This document shows positions 17,454-25,078 of a DNA stretch of 64,000 bases, one piece after another (the first letter of the stretch is position 1; every line of letters begins with the position of its first letter). Made by a program: the position numbers and the translations under genes. Location: contig JAFSFD010000011.1 of the NCBI GenBank assembly GCA_017435365.1, positions 1-64,000 on the forward strand, written 5' to 3'. The notes under the pieces were generated by a model. It searched no databases. It worked only from the letters and a program-made list of their open reading frames with translations, and was not told where the DNA came from. This DNA comes from Akkermansia sp. Lineage in GTDB: Bacteria; Verrucomicrobiota; Verrucomicrobiia; Verrucomicrobiales; Akkermansiaceae.

Positions 17454-18847
17454 CGGGCCTGTTCAAAGAGTTCTTCCAGCATTTCCATGCCGCGGGCGGC
17501 TCGGTAGCGGGTGGGGCGCTCGCAGCGGCAGTTGAGCACGTCTTCCTGCCATTCGTGGGGAATACCGCACTGGCCGAAAACCGCGCCGAGCAGGGCACCG
17601 GTGATGGCGCCGTTCGTGTCCGGGTCGCCCAGCTTGTTCACCACGCTGCACAGGGCAGAGGGGAAATCCGTGGCGTGCAGCAGCCAGTAATAGGCGCATT
17701 GGAAGGCGATTTCCACCCAGCCGGCCTGGGGATAGTACTCCGGTTCCTCTGTTTCTGCGGCACGCAGGCGGCTGAGCAGCGCCATGTCATCCAGTTCCTG
17801 GGCGCGGTTGCAGGCGGTGGTGTAAATTTGCTGCGGGCTGTAGCCTTGCAGGGCCAGGATGAGGGATTCCACAAAGATGATATTGGCATGGGCACAGCGC
17901 GGGTGAATGTGGGTTATTTGGCATTCCTTTATCGCGGCAGTCTGCCAGTCCCACTCCGGGTGCAGCACGGCGTACAGTGCAATGGGCGCCACGCGCATGA
18001 GTGCCCCGTTGGCCTGCGAATCGGCATTGTAGCGCCCGTTGAGCCCTGCGCGGGTGGTCACGCCCACGTCATCGGGGTCGGTGGAAAGCCAGTCGATATA
18101 TTGGGCGCGGGTGGCCATGGCGTTGAAGCCGTTTTCGTTGAGCAGGCTGCGGAGCAGGGCGATGGCCATTTCGGAATCATCGGTGATTTCGCCTGCCTGC
18201 CGGGTATCAGTGGCTCCCCAGCCACTCACCATGGTGGTGATGCCGCCCGGGTAGAGGCTGCACACATCGCTGGGGCTGTGGAACTCCACCGGGGCGCCCA
18301 GGGCATCGCCGCACATCAGTCCCATGAGGCAGCCTCTGGCGCGCTCTTCCGGACTCAGCCCGGGGGCTTCCTCGCAGCAGGTGCATGCGGGTTCCTCCGC
18401 TTTCGGCGCCACCAGCGGGAAACGCCGGGAGAGCGGGTAATCCTCCACCTTGATGAGCTCCACCCCGTACATGGCCGCAATGGCCGGAGCCTGGGAGGCG
18501 GCATAGTCCTCGCCATAGTAAATCTTTTTCACGCCGTGGGCGCAGAGCGCCTGCATGCACGAGGTGCAGGGCATGGTGGTGCAGGCCACGATGCGGGCCT
18601 CCCCCCGCTTGAACAGGCTGCACAGGTTGATTTCCGCATGCAGCATGTACTTCTGCCGCTCATCGCGCGAGGCCCAGAACCCCTCCGGCGCATCGAATCC
18701 CGGGAACAGCCCGTTGTAGGCCGTGCCGATGACTCGGTTATCCTTATCCAGCGCGGCGGCGCCCACCTTGCGGTAGGGGTCTTCGGAGCGCAGGGCGGCC
18801 ACATGGGCCAGCGCCATCACATATTGCGGAATCGGCAGGCGGTTCAT
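17450..18847 (-). CDS. Deoxycytidylate deaminase-like / ADP-ribosylglycohydrolase fusion
   Basis: A 465-residue two-domain protein. Residues 1-145 form a zinc-dependent dCMP/cytidine deaminase fold: HAE (70-72) and PCTSC (93-97), plus the usual C-terminal strand GVKKIYY. A linker with CTCC leads to an ADP-ribosylglycohydrolase (DraG-like) domain from ~170: GCLMGLMCGDALGAPVEF, ITDDS (221-225) and GDPDTN (407-412), the residues that bind the two metal ions in this family. I start at ATG 18847, 6 nt after a TATGAT box. The deaminase half could make dUMP. The second half would remove ADP-ribose from protein, nucleic acid or a nucleotide. The link between them is not known to me. It is cotranscribed with the DppD gene. 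Confidence 0.82.
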   Translation of the reverse strand: MNRLPIPQYVMALAHVAALRSEDPYRKVGAAALDKDNRVIGTAYNGLFPGFDAPEGFWASRDERQKYMLHAEINLCSLFKRGEARIVACTTMPCTSCMQALCAHGVKKIYYGEDYAASQAPAIAAMYGVELIKVEDYPLSRRFPLVAPKAEEPACTCCEEAPGLSPEERARGCLMGLMCGDALGAPVEFHSPSDVCSLYPGGITTMVSGWGATDTRQAGEITDDSEMAIALLRSLLNENGFNAMATRAQYIDWLSTDPDDVGVTTRAGLNGRYNADSQANGALMRVAPIALYAVLHPEWDWQTAAIKECQITHIHPRCAHANIIFVESLILALQGYSPQQIYTTACNRAQELDDMALLSRLRAAETEEPEYYPQAGWVEIAFQCAYYWLLHATDFPSALCSVVNKLGDPDTNGAITGALLGAVFGQCGIPHEWQEDVLNCRCERPTRYRAARGMEMLEELFEQAR

Positions 18848-18853
18848 GCCTGT

Positions 18854-18881
18854 ATCATAGCATATCATCCCCTCATTGCAA
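18854..18881 (-). promoter_or_regulatory. Promoter of deaminase/ADPRG fusion, leaderless type
   Basis: Minus strand TTGCAA, 16-bp spacer, TATGAT, 6 nt before ATG 18847. It excludes the in-frame ATG 21 nt upstream, which would lie upstream of the transcript start. Confidence 0.7.
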
Positions 18882-18933
18882 GGTGTTTCGCGTGCGCGGG
18901 CGCGGAAAATGGTGTCAGAAAGTTAGTCTGCCC

Positions 18934-18962
18934 TTGCCAAATGGGGGTGATTGGAGTAAAGT
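18934..18962 (+). promoter_or_regulatory. Promoter of M42 peptidase gene, leaderless type
   Basis: TTGCCA, 17-bp spacer, TAAAGT, ending 7 nt before ATG 18970. Divergent from the promoter at 18854-18881. Confidence 0.65.
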
Positions 18963-18969
18963 AGGCGCC

Positions 18970-20103
18970 ATGAACATCCAGCTCTTCAAAGACCTCTGCG
19001 AGGCAACCGGTGCTCCCGGTTTTGAGTATGGCATCCGCGAGCTGGTCATCAAGGAGATGACCCCGCTGGCTGATGAAATCAAGGTGGATAACGTGGGTAA
19101 CGTGGTGGCTCTCATCAAGGGCCGCAGCTCTGAGAAGCGCATCATGTGCGCTGCCCACATGGACGAAATCGGCTTCATTGTGCGCCATATCGACGACAAC
19201 GGTTTCATCCGCATTCTGCCCCTGGGTGGTTTTGACCCGAAGACCCTCACCGCCCAGCGCGTGGTGGTGCACGGCACCAGGGACCTGCCTGGCTGCATGG
19301 GGGTGAAGCCCATCCACGTGATGAGCCCTGAGGAGCGCACCAAGATGCCCCAGGTGACCGATTACGTGGTGGACCTCGGCATGAGCAAGGAAGAGGTGGA
19401 GAAGTACGTTTCCATCGGCGATTCCATCACCCGCATCGGCGACCTGGTGGAGATGGGCGACTGCCTGAATGTGAAGAGCATCGACAACCGCGGCGGCTGC
19501 TACATGCTGATTGAGGCCGTGCGTGCCATCAAGGCTGCCGGCGAGCTGCCGGAGTATGATCTGTACGCCGTGTTCACGGTGCAGGAGGAAGTGGGCCTGC
19601 GCGGCGCCCATGCCGCCACCCTCGCCATCAACCCCGATTTTGCTTTTGCGCTGGATGTGACTATCGCGTTCGATACCCCCGGCAGCGGCGCCCACGATAA
19701 GTGCACGGTGCTGGGCAAGGGCACGGCGGTGAAGGTGTACGACGGCACCCTCATTACCGACCCGCGCATGGTGAAGTTCATGACCGCCCTCTGCGAGGAA
19801 GGCGGGTTCCCCTACCAGCTGGAACTCCTGGCTGCCGGCGGCACAGATGCCGGCGCCATGCAGAAGTTCACCGCCGGCGGTGCCGTCACCGGTGCCATCT
19901 CCATTCCGGTGCGCAACGTGCACCAGAGCATCGAGATGGCTCACAAGGTGGATATCGAGGCCAGTGTGAACCTGCTCACCGCCTGCTTCACCTCCCTGGG
20001 CCGCTGGGACTGGAGCTGGAAGCAGATGAACCGCACCCTGGCCCCCAAGGCTGATTGCGCCGCTGCCCCCAAGAAGAAGGGCTGCTGCCGCAAGAAGAAG
20101 TAA
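18970..20103 (+). CDS. M42-family aminopeptidase
   Basis: A 377-residue cytoplasmic metallo-aminopeptidase of the M42 (glutamyl aminopeptidase / TET / FrvX-like) family. Metal and catalytic motifs are in order: AAHMDEIGF (His63, Asp65), SIDNRGG, TVQEEVGLRGA (the catalytic Glu pair), ALDVT, and the last ligand His in RNVHQSIE. These enzymes form tetrahedral dodecamers that trim peptides. The C-terminal tail is unusual, Cys- and Lys-rich (KKKGCCRKKK), and might bind metal or nucleic acid. A strong hairpin follows the stop codon. Confidence 0.88.
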   Translation: MNIQLFKDLCEATGAPGFEYGIRELVIKEMTPLADEIKVDNVGNVVALIKGRSSEKRIMCAAHMDEIGFIVRHIDDNGFIRILPLGGFDPKTLTAQRVVVHGTRDLPGCMGVKPIHVMSPEERTKMPQVTDYVVDLGMSKEEVEKYVSIGDSITRIGDLVEMGDCLNVKSIDNRGGCYMLIEAVRAIKAAGELPEYDLYAVFTVQEEVGLRGAHAATLAINPDFAFALDVTIAFDTPGSGAHDKCTVLGKGTAVKVYDGTLITDPRMVKFMTALCEEGGFPYQLELLAAGGTDAGAMQKFTAGGAVTGAISIPVRNVHQSIEMAHKVDIEASVNLLTACFTSLGRWDWSWKQMNRTLAPKADCAAAPKKKGCCRKKK

Positions 20104-20125
20104 AGGTATCAGTTTAACTTGTGGA

Positions 20126-20159
20126 GCGTGCATGGGTAGGTGTTTCCCATGCACGCTTT
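20126..20159 (+). terminator. Terminator after M42 gene
   Basis: GCGTGCATGGG, 9-nt loop, CCCATGCACGC, then TTTC: an 11-bp perfect stem, just 8 nt before the next ATG. It could also regulate that gene. Confidence 0.7.
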
Positions 20160-20166
20160 CTGCCCT

Positions 20167-20790
20167 ATGAGCGAATATTTTGCAATTCAGTTTCCCATGG
20201 TGGGCGAGCCTGCCTGGCAGGCGCTCTCAGCCATTCTGCGAGCGGGGAGCTGCCCCATGCCCTGCGCTTATCTGGAGGCGGATTCCCTGCTGCTGGTGTG
20301 GCGTTATGAGCAGCATCAAAATGAATGCGCCTGGGAGCCCTGCCACCACGTCCTGCACATGCTGCTCTATGAGATGATGCCGGATATGACCCGTTTCTAC
20401 AACGAGTATGGAACGGAACCCATCATATGCTCCTCCGGGCGGCTGAGCCGGGTGCTTCGCTTCGGGCTGCCGCATGGCTTTATGTGCTATGGGGAGTTGC
20501 CGCCGCTGGAGATGGATGGCCTGGTGCCGCTCTACGAATGCGAGTGGGATGCACCGGCGTTCCAGCGCAGTGTCCGGGGGCTGCTGGAACGCACGCTGCA
20601 CATGTGCGCACAAACGGACTTGGCAACATGGGATACCGGCCTCCTGTACCTGACATACAAGCGCATCGAGGCCATGGCGGTGACGTGCAATGCCTTTGAC
20701 GCTGAGGTGGAGGCCGCCATGTGTTCTCTCAATGAATCCATCTGCGCACGGAATGCGGGGCAGGCGCGCTTTTATTGCGCCGGCAAATAA
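20167..20790 (+). CDS. Conserved-looking protein, unknown function
   Basis: A 207-residue soluble protein with no signal peptide or membrane segment; I do not recognise the family. It is rich in Cys, Met and aromatic residues (for example YLTYKRIEAMAVTC). I chose ATG 20167 (MSEYFAIQF) because the upstream ATG at 20140 lies inside the preceding terminator hairpin. Codon use resembles its neighbours, which supports real coding. It may be expressed by read-through from the M42 gene. Confidence 0.5.
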   Translation: MSEYFAIQFPMVGEPAWQALSAILRAGSCPMPCAYLEADSLLLVWRYEQHQNECAWEPCHHVLHMLLYEMMPDMTRFYNEYGTEPIICSSGRLSRVLRFGLPHGFMCYGELPPLEMDGLVPLYECEWDAPAFQRSVRGLLERTLHMCAQTDLATWDTGLLYLTYKRIEAMAVTCNAFDAEVEAAMCSLNESICARNAGQARFYCAGK

Positions 20791-20858
20791 AAGAGGATGA
20801 TTTGCCGGAACGGACAAAGTCCAATCCGGCGTTCCGGCAAGTAGAACACCATTCCTGC

Positions 20859-20888
20859 TTGCGCGGGCGCGTGGGGCTGTGGTAACAT
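20859..20888 (+). promoter_or_regulatory. Promoter, leaderless type
   Basis: TTGCGC, 18-bp spacer, TAACAT with TGG before it; it ends 7 nt before ATG 20896. Confidence 0.5.
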
Positions 20889-20895
20889 ATGGAGC

Positions 20896-21636
20896 ATGAA
20901 ATGCTTTTCCCTGTTTGCTGCCGCCCTGGCCCTGGTGAGTGTGTGCCAGGCTGCCAGTGATGCCGCGACCTCTGCCCGCGAAGCTGCCCAGCAGTATGGT
21001 GCCGCCGTGCGCAACTGCGATATGCGCTGGGCGGTGGATTCCATGTATCCCCCGTTGCGCCGCACCTATGCCGACCAGCTTACCTCGCGCACCCGCGAAG
21101 CAGAAATTGCCCGTGCCCGCCGCGTGCAGGGGCTGGACCGGGAGACCGTGGTGGAAGCCAGGGCCCGCATGGCTGCCAACGATAAGGCCTTGCGCGCCAA
21201 ATATGCCCGCATGGGTGAAGATATGAAGAAAAGCGGTCTCACCGTGGAAAGCTACACTGTGGGCGAAGCCACGGCCGAATATGTGGTCACCCCGCCCATG
21301 GCTGCAGTGAGCCAGGTGCGCAAGGACACCAGTGGCCGCGTGCGGGCTGAAAACATAGGCAACACGCAGGAACGCAGCCGCATCGTGGTGCTGCCCACCA
21401 CGCTGGTCATCAGCGCCCCGGCCCAGAATGGCCGCCGCACCCGCCTGGAGCGCCGCAGCTACATTTTCGCCGTGCGCGATGAAATCATCACCGACAAGAG
21501 CCAGCCCCGCGGCACTGTGCCCAACAAGTGGTACTTCATTGATGGCAATACGGATGTGAACACCCTGCGCACCTTCTTCCCGAACTTGCCGCTCTACCTG
21601 CGTCTGCCCGCCACGGGCGACCGCATTCTGCGCTGA
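20896..21636 (+). CDS. Secreted protein of unknown function
   Basis: A 246-residue protein with a clear signal peptide (MKCFSLFAAALALVSVCQA). The mature part begins with a helical region (AREAAQQYGAAVRNCDMRWAVD) and continues as a mixed alpha/beta domain containing RRTRLERRSYIFAVRDEI. The pattern, a helical start followed by a small domain ending in a statement-like WYFIDGN strand, recalls NTF2-like or DUF4878-type periplasmic proteins, but I cannot assign it. It lies 19 nt upstream of dinG and is probably cotranscribed. Confidence 0.65.
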   Translation: MKCFSLFAAALALVSVCQAASDAATSAREAAQQYGAAVRNCDMRWAVDSMYPPLRRTYADQLTSRTREAEIARARRVQGLDRETVVEARARMAANDKALRAKYARMGEDMKKSGLTVESYTVGEATAEYVVTPPMAAVSQVRKDTSGRVRAENIGNTQERSRIVVLPTTLVISAPAQNGRRTRLERRSYIFAVRDEIITDKSQPRGTVPNKWYFIDGNTDVNTLRTFFPNLPLYLRLPATGDRILR

Positions 21637-21655
21637 TGTACCCACCCGCTGCACC

Positions 21656-23647
21656 ATGGGCCTGCTGAGCGAACAGACCCTGCTGGATTTCAGCGAGACC
21701 GGCCTGCTCTCGCACGCCCGGGGCTTTGAGTTCCGCCCGGAGCAGCAGCAGATGGCCGTGGCTGTGGCGGAAACGCTGGAAAACGAAGGCGCCCTGCTGG
21801 CCGAGGCCGGCACCGGCGTGGGCAAATCGCTGGCCTACCTCATACCGGCTGTCCGCTACGCGCTGGAGCACGGGCGCAAGGCGGTCATCTCCACGCACAC
21901 CATCAACCTGCAGGAGCAGCTCTTCCACAAGGATATCCCCACGGTTGCCAAGGCGCTGAACTGCCATTTCGATGCGGCCCTGCTCAAAGGCCGCGCCAAC
22001 TACCTCTGCCGCACCCGCCTGCGCCGCGCCCTGGAGCAGGCGGACGACCTCTTCAACCAGGCAGAAACCAGGCAGCTCCATGACCTGCTGGCCTGGTCAC
22101 GGGATTGCGGTGAAGGCTCCCTGGCCGAGCTGCCGCACGAGCTCAACATCTCCCCCAAAGTCTGGGCCCAGGTCTGCAGCGAGAACCACGTGTGCACCCC
22201 GCGCAACTGCGGCTACGACTGCCCTTACCAGGCCGCCCGCCGCCGCGTGCAGGAGGCCCAGGTGGTGGTGCTCAACCACACGCTCTTCTTCGGTCTGCTC
22301 TCCCTGGCAGATGAGATGATGGCCATGGAGCCGGAGGGCCCACCAGGCTTCATCTTCCCGAATGACTTTGTGATTCTGGACGAGGCCCACACCATCGAGA
22401 ACGTGGCGGCCAACCAGCTGGGGCTTTCGCTCAGCGAGGCCGAGATGAAATACGAGCTGCTGCGCCTCTACAACCCGGCTACCCACAAGGGCAGCCTGCG
22501 GCACAATGCCAGCCCCACCGTGCTGCAGCTCATCGAGGAAGCCCAGGCCGCCGTGGGCGAGTTCTTCACCGCCGCCCGGGCTGATTGCCAGCTGGAGGCG
22601 CACCACGGCACCGTGCGTCTGCGCCAGCCGGAGTGGACGGAGAACCTGCTCTCCCCGGTGCTGCGCCAGCTCTTTGCCGAAATCAAGGACATGGCCGCCA
22701 TGGAGGAAAACGAACTCACCAAGGCTGAGCTGCTGGACACCGCAGCCCGCGTGCTGGCCTATGATGAAGCCGCCACAGAAATGGTGAAGCTCAGCAAGGC
22801 CGATACCACCGTGTACTGGGTGGAAAGCCACGGGCTTGAGGGGCAGTTCACCACTATGCGCGGTGCTCTCATCAACGTGGCTCCGGTGCTGCGCGAAAAG
22901 CTCTTCGAAGCAGGCCGCAGCTGTATCTGCACCAGCGCCACACTGGCCACCGGCGAGCGCGGTATGGGTTACTTCGCCGGCCGCGTGGGGGCCGAAAGCG
23001 CCCGCCCGCTGCAAATCGGCAGTCCCTTCGATTTCGAGAAGCAGATGCGCATCATGGTGGCGCGCAGCATGCCACCGCCCCCACCCGCCAGCGAGGACGA
23101 TGAGTACCTCCCGGCCCTGGCAGACTGGATTATGCGCTCGCTGGATGAATCGCAGGGCCGCGCCTTCGTGCTCTTCACCAGCTACAACCTCATGCGGGCC
23201 ATGGCCGTGCGCCTGCGCCCCTTCTGCCAGGAGCGCGGCTGGCCCCTCCTGGTGCAGGGGGATGAGCTCTCCCGCAGCCAGATGGTGCACAGCTTCCGCG
23301 AGAATATCGGCAGCGTGCTCCTCGGCACGGATAGCTTCTGGACCGGCGTGGATGTGCCCGGCGAGGCCCTATCCAACGTCATCGTTACCAAAATCCCCTT
23401 CGAATCCCCCGGCAACCCGCTGGTCGAGGCCCGCATTGAGGATATCACCGCCCGCGGCGGCAATGCCTTCCGCGATTATTCCCTGCCCGAGGCCCTGCTC
23501 AAATTCCGCCAGGGTGTGGGCCGCCTCATCCGCTCCAGGACTGATACCGGGCTCATCACCATCCTGGATTCACGCGTGACCGGCAAATTCTACGGCTCCC
23601 GCTTCATGTACGCCCTGCCCCCGGCTGCCCCCAGGCAGTTCCTGTAA
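21656..23647 (+). CDS. dinG: DinG-family ATP-dependent DNA helicase
   Basis: A 663-residue superfamily 2 helicase of the XPD/DinG type that unwinds DNA 5' to 3' and handles R-loops and damage. Visible: Walker A EAGTGVGKSLAYL, four cluster cysteines (YLCRTR, VCTPRNCGYDC), DEAH box LDEAHTIEN, and the C-terminal helicase motifs (SATLATGERG, GTDSFWTGVDVPGE, RQGVGRLIRS). Length and order match bacterial DinG. It follows the secreted protein gene by 19 nt. Assignment to DinG rather than YoaA is not certain. Confidence 0.88.
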   Translation: MGLLSEQTLLDFSETGLLSHARGFEFRPEQQQMAVAVAETLENEGALLAEAGTGVGKSLAYLIPAVRYALEHGRKAVISTHTINLQEQLFHKDIPTVAKALNCHFDAALLKGRANYLCRTRLRRALEQADDLFNQAETRQLHDLLAWSRDCGEGSLAELPHELNISPKVWAQVCSENHVCTPRNCGYDCPYQAARRRVQEAQVVVLNHTLFFGLLSLADEMMAMEPEGPPGFIFPNDFVILDEAHTIENVAANQLGLSLSEAEMKYELLRLYNPATHKGSLRHNASPTVLQLIEEAQAAVGEFFTAARADCQLEAHHGTVRLRQPEWTENLLSPVLRQLFAEIKDMAAMEENELTKAELLDTAARVLAYDEAATEMVKLSKADTTVYWVESHGLEGQFTTMRGALINVAPVLREKLFEAGRSCICTSATLATGERGMGYFAGRVGAESARPLQIGSPFDFEKQMRIMVARSMPPPPPASEDDEYLPALADWIMRSLDESQGRAFVLFTSYNLMRAMAVRLRPFCQERGWPLLVQGDELSRSQMVHSFRENIGSVLLGTDSFWTGVDVPGEALSNVIVTKIPFESPGNPLVEARIEDITARGGNAFRDYSLPEALLKFRQGVGRLIRSRTDTGLITILDSRVTGKFYGSRFMYALPPAAPRQFL

Positions 23648-23715
23648 TGCTCTTTCCGCTGCTTGCCCTGGAAAGGTTAATGGAACTCCGCCGGAACAAA
23701 TTATTGAAGCAGGAA

Positions 23716-23757
23716 TTAAAAATTAATGTGTTATACACATCGGAGAGGAGGGGCAAC
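23716..23757 (+). repeat. 40-bp sequence shared with flank of 353-bp element
   Basis: This sequence (core ATGTGTTATAC, then GGAG and GGGCAACAAAT) is closely matched by the minus strand of 29606-29645, right beside the 353-bp element. It directly abuts copy d of the 112-bp element. Confidence 0.5.
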
Positions 23758-23869
23758 AAATGGGAATTTGTGGGGGAACTCTGTCGGAGCACGGGACTTC
23801 AGTCCCGATTGGAAGCACCGTTATTTCGGGACTGAAGTCCCGTGTCCCGACAACGACAAACATCAATTT
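23758..23869. repeat. 112-bp palindromic element, copy d
   Basis: Full-length copy, exactly 112 bp, opposite orientation to the 3347 and 34927 copies. Arms 23789-23808 and 23826-23845; terminal repeats AAATGGGAATTTGT and CGACAAACATCAATTT. With the flanking repeat and the terminator below it accounts for most of 23648-24014. Confidence 0.85.
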
Positions 23870-23954
23870 GTTGGTTTGTTTTGAGTTTTTAGAGGTTCCC
23901 AATTTAGCGGTTCGTTTTCTTGGGGGGTGGCGCTTCCCGATTTATCAACGAAAA

Positions 23955-23986
23955 ACACCCTCGGAGAGCTTCCTCTCCAAGGGTGT
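23955..23986 (-). terminator. Terminator of small PEP-CTERM gene
   Basis: Stem ACACCCT-GGAGAG paired with CTCTCC-AGGGTGT, one mismatch; on the minus strand it is followed by a T-run. Confidence 0.75.
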
Positions 23987-24014
23987 ATGAGATTAAATTC
24001 GCTTTACGCAACAA

Positions 24015-24677
24015 TTACTGGCGGCGACGGCGTGCAGCCAGACCACAGAGAGCGAGCAGGCTCAGTGTAGCCGTGGCAGGCTCGGGGATGACGTAAGTCA
24101 TCGTACCAGCGGAAACGGAAGCGTAGCCGGTTTGTGCATTTCCACCACTTGCGGTACGTTGCACCTTCATCGTGAGATTAACGGATTCGCCGGCATTCAG
24201 TAAATACTCGCCGGTAATTTCCGCGGTACCGGTAGCAGTACCTCCTCCCAAAACAGCCGATCCTTCACCGAACACGCTTTCGCCAAAAGAAAGCGAAACC
24301 TTTGTGTCTTGCAAACCAGCCGAATGGGTTCCACCCGAAGCGGTTGTACTGAACATGTCAAAAGAGAAGCCGGTCAGCGTGAGTCCATAGATGGAATTAT
24401 TCTTCAGAGTGAAGTCCAGCGTCCAGTAGCATCCATCGTTGCTACCCTGAATAAATTGAATCTTGGGAGAGAAACCTGCCGCACCAGTTACTTCCTCCGG
24501 TGCACATGTGCCTGTAGAAGCGCCACCGATGGAGTTCAGGGTTAATGACAGGCAGTCCGAATTCAGGGATATGGCGGTAGAAGTGATGTCCAGAGGAACC
24601 GTGAAAGTATCCTGCCACGTTTCCTCAGCCATGGCCACGCCGGCCAGGGAAAGGAGGGTAATAAGTGTCTTCTTCAT
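24015..24677 (-). CDS. Small PEP-CTERM surface protein
   Basis: A 220-residue exported protein. ATG 24677 opens a signal peptide (MKKTLITLLSLAGVAMA). The mature domain is Ser/Thr/Gly-rich and all-beta in character with two Cys, no enzyme motifs. The C terminus is the same tag as in the S6-like protease: IPEPATATLSLLALCGL then ARRRRQ, for recognition by an exosortase (not in this window). Upstream lies a 24-bp perfect inverted repeat pair that may form a switchable promoter, so expression could be phase-variable. Confidence 0.75.
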   Translation of the reverse strand: MKKTLITLLSLAGVAMAEETWQDTFTVPLDITSTAISLNSDCLSLTLNSIGGASTGTCAPEEVTGAAGFSPKIQFIQGSNDGCYWTLDFTLKNNSIYGLTLTGFSFDMFSTTASGGTHSAGLQDTKVSLSFGESVFGEGSAVLGGGTATGTAEITGEYLLNAGESVNLTMKVQRTASGGNAQTGYASVSAGTMTYVIPEPATATLSLLALCGLAARRRRQ

Positions 24678-24776
24678 TGTATTTAACAGGTTGATATTTA
24701 TTTCAGCAGCCACGACAGAACCCCGGTTCCTCGCGCGATGGAATGCTCAGGCCCCATCTGACTGCCTCCGTGCGCA

Positions 24777-24945
24777 GTATATCGCTTTTTATATGCGATG
24801 TACAGAAAAAATATGCAAGTTGTAGAAAAAATTACGCTTGCGTTTTGGGAACAATGTGCATCAACAAACGAAAATTCGCGTAGTTATCACGATTTTCACT
24901 GATAAGCAGCAGACTTTCGGGCATCGCATATAAAAAGCGATATAC
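24777..24945. promoter_or_regulatory. Putative invertible promoter (24-bp inverted repeats)
   Basis: Two perfect 24-bp inverted repeats (24777-24800 and 24922-24945, core ATCGCTTTTTATATGCGAT) flank a 121-bp AT-rich segment. On the minus strand a -35 TTGCAT (24813-24818) in the segment is 17 bp from CATATA (24790-24795) inside the left arm, pointing at the PEP-CTERM gene. The other arm has no good -35 pointing outward. This layout is that of phase-variable inverted promoters in gut bacteria. No recombinase gene is nearby. No other content is seen between 24678 and 25013. Confidence 0.55.
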
Positions 24946-25013
24946 CCCGGGCTGTCACGAAAGAGCAGCCGGATTCATTCCAACGCGCGAGGATTTGAAA
25001 TCCTGCATATCGC

Positions 25014-25047
25014 AAAAACCGCCCCGGCATGTGGCCGGGGCGATTTT
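25014..25047 (-). terminator. Terminator of trigger factor gene
   Basis: CGCCCCGGC, 5-nt loop, GCCGGGGCG with A/T runs on both sides; the minus-strand T-run follows the stem. Confidence 0.85.
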
Positions 25048-25078
25048 GGAATGCTTAATCTGACTGGGTGGGGTGGGC

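Noticed and set aside
23647..23835. A short plus-strand frame after dinG
   Set aside because: It runs through the flank repeat and into the 112-bp palindrome, so the translation is an accident of the repeat.
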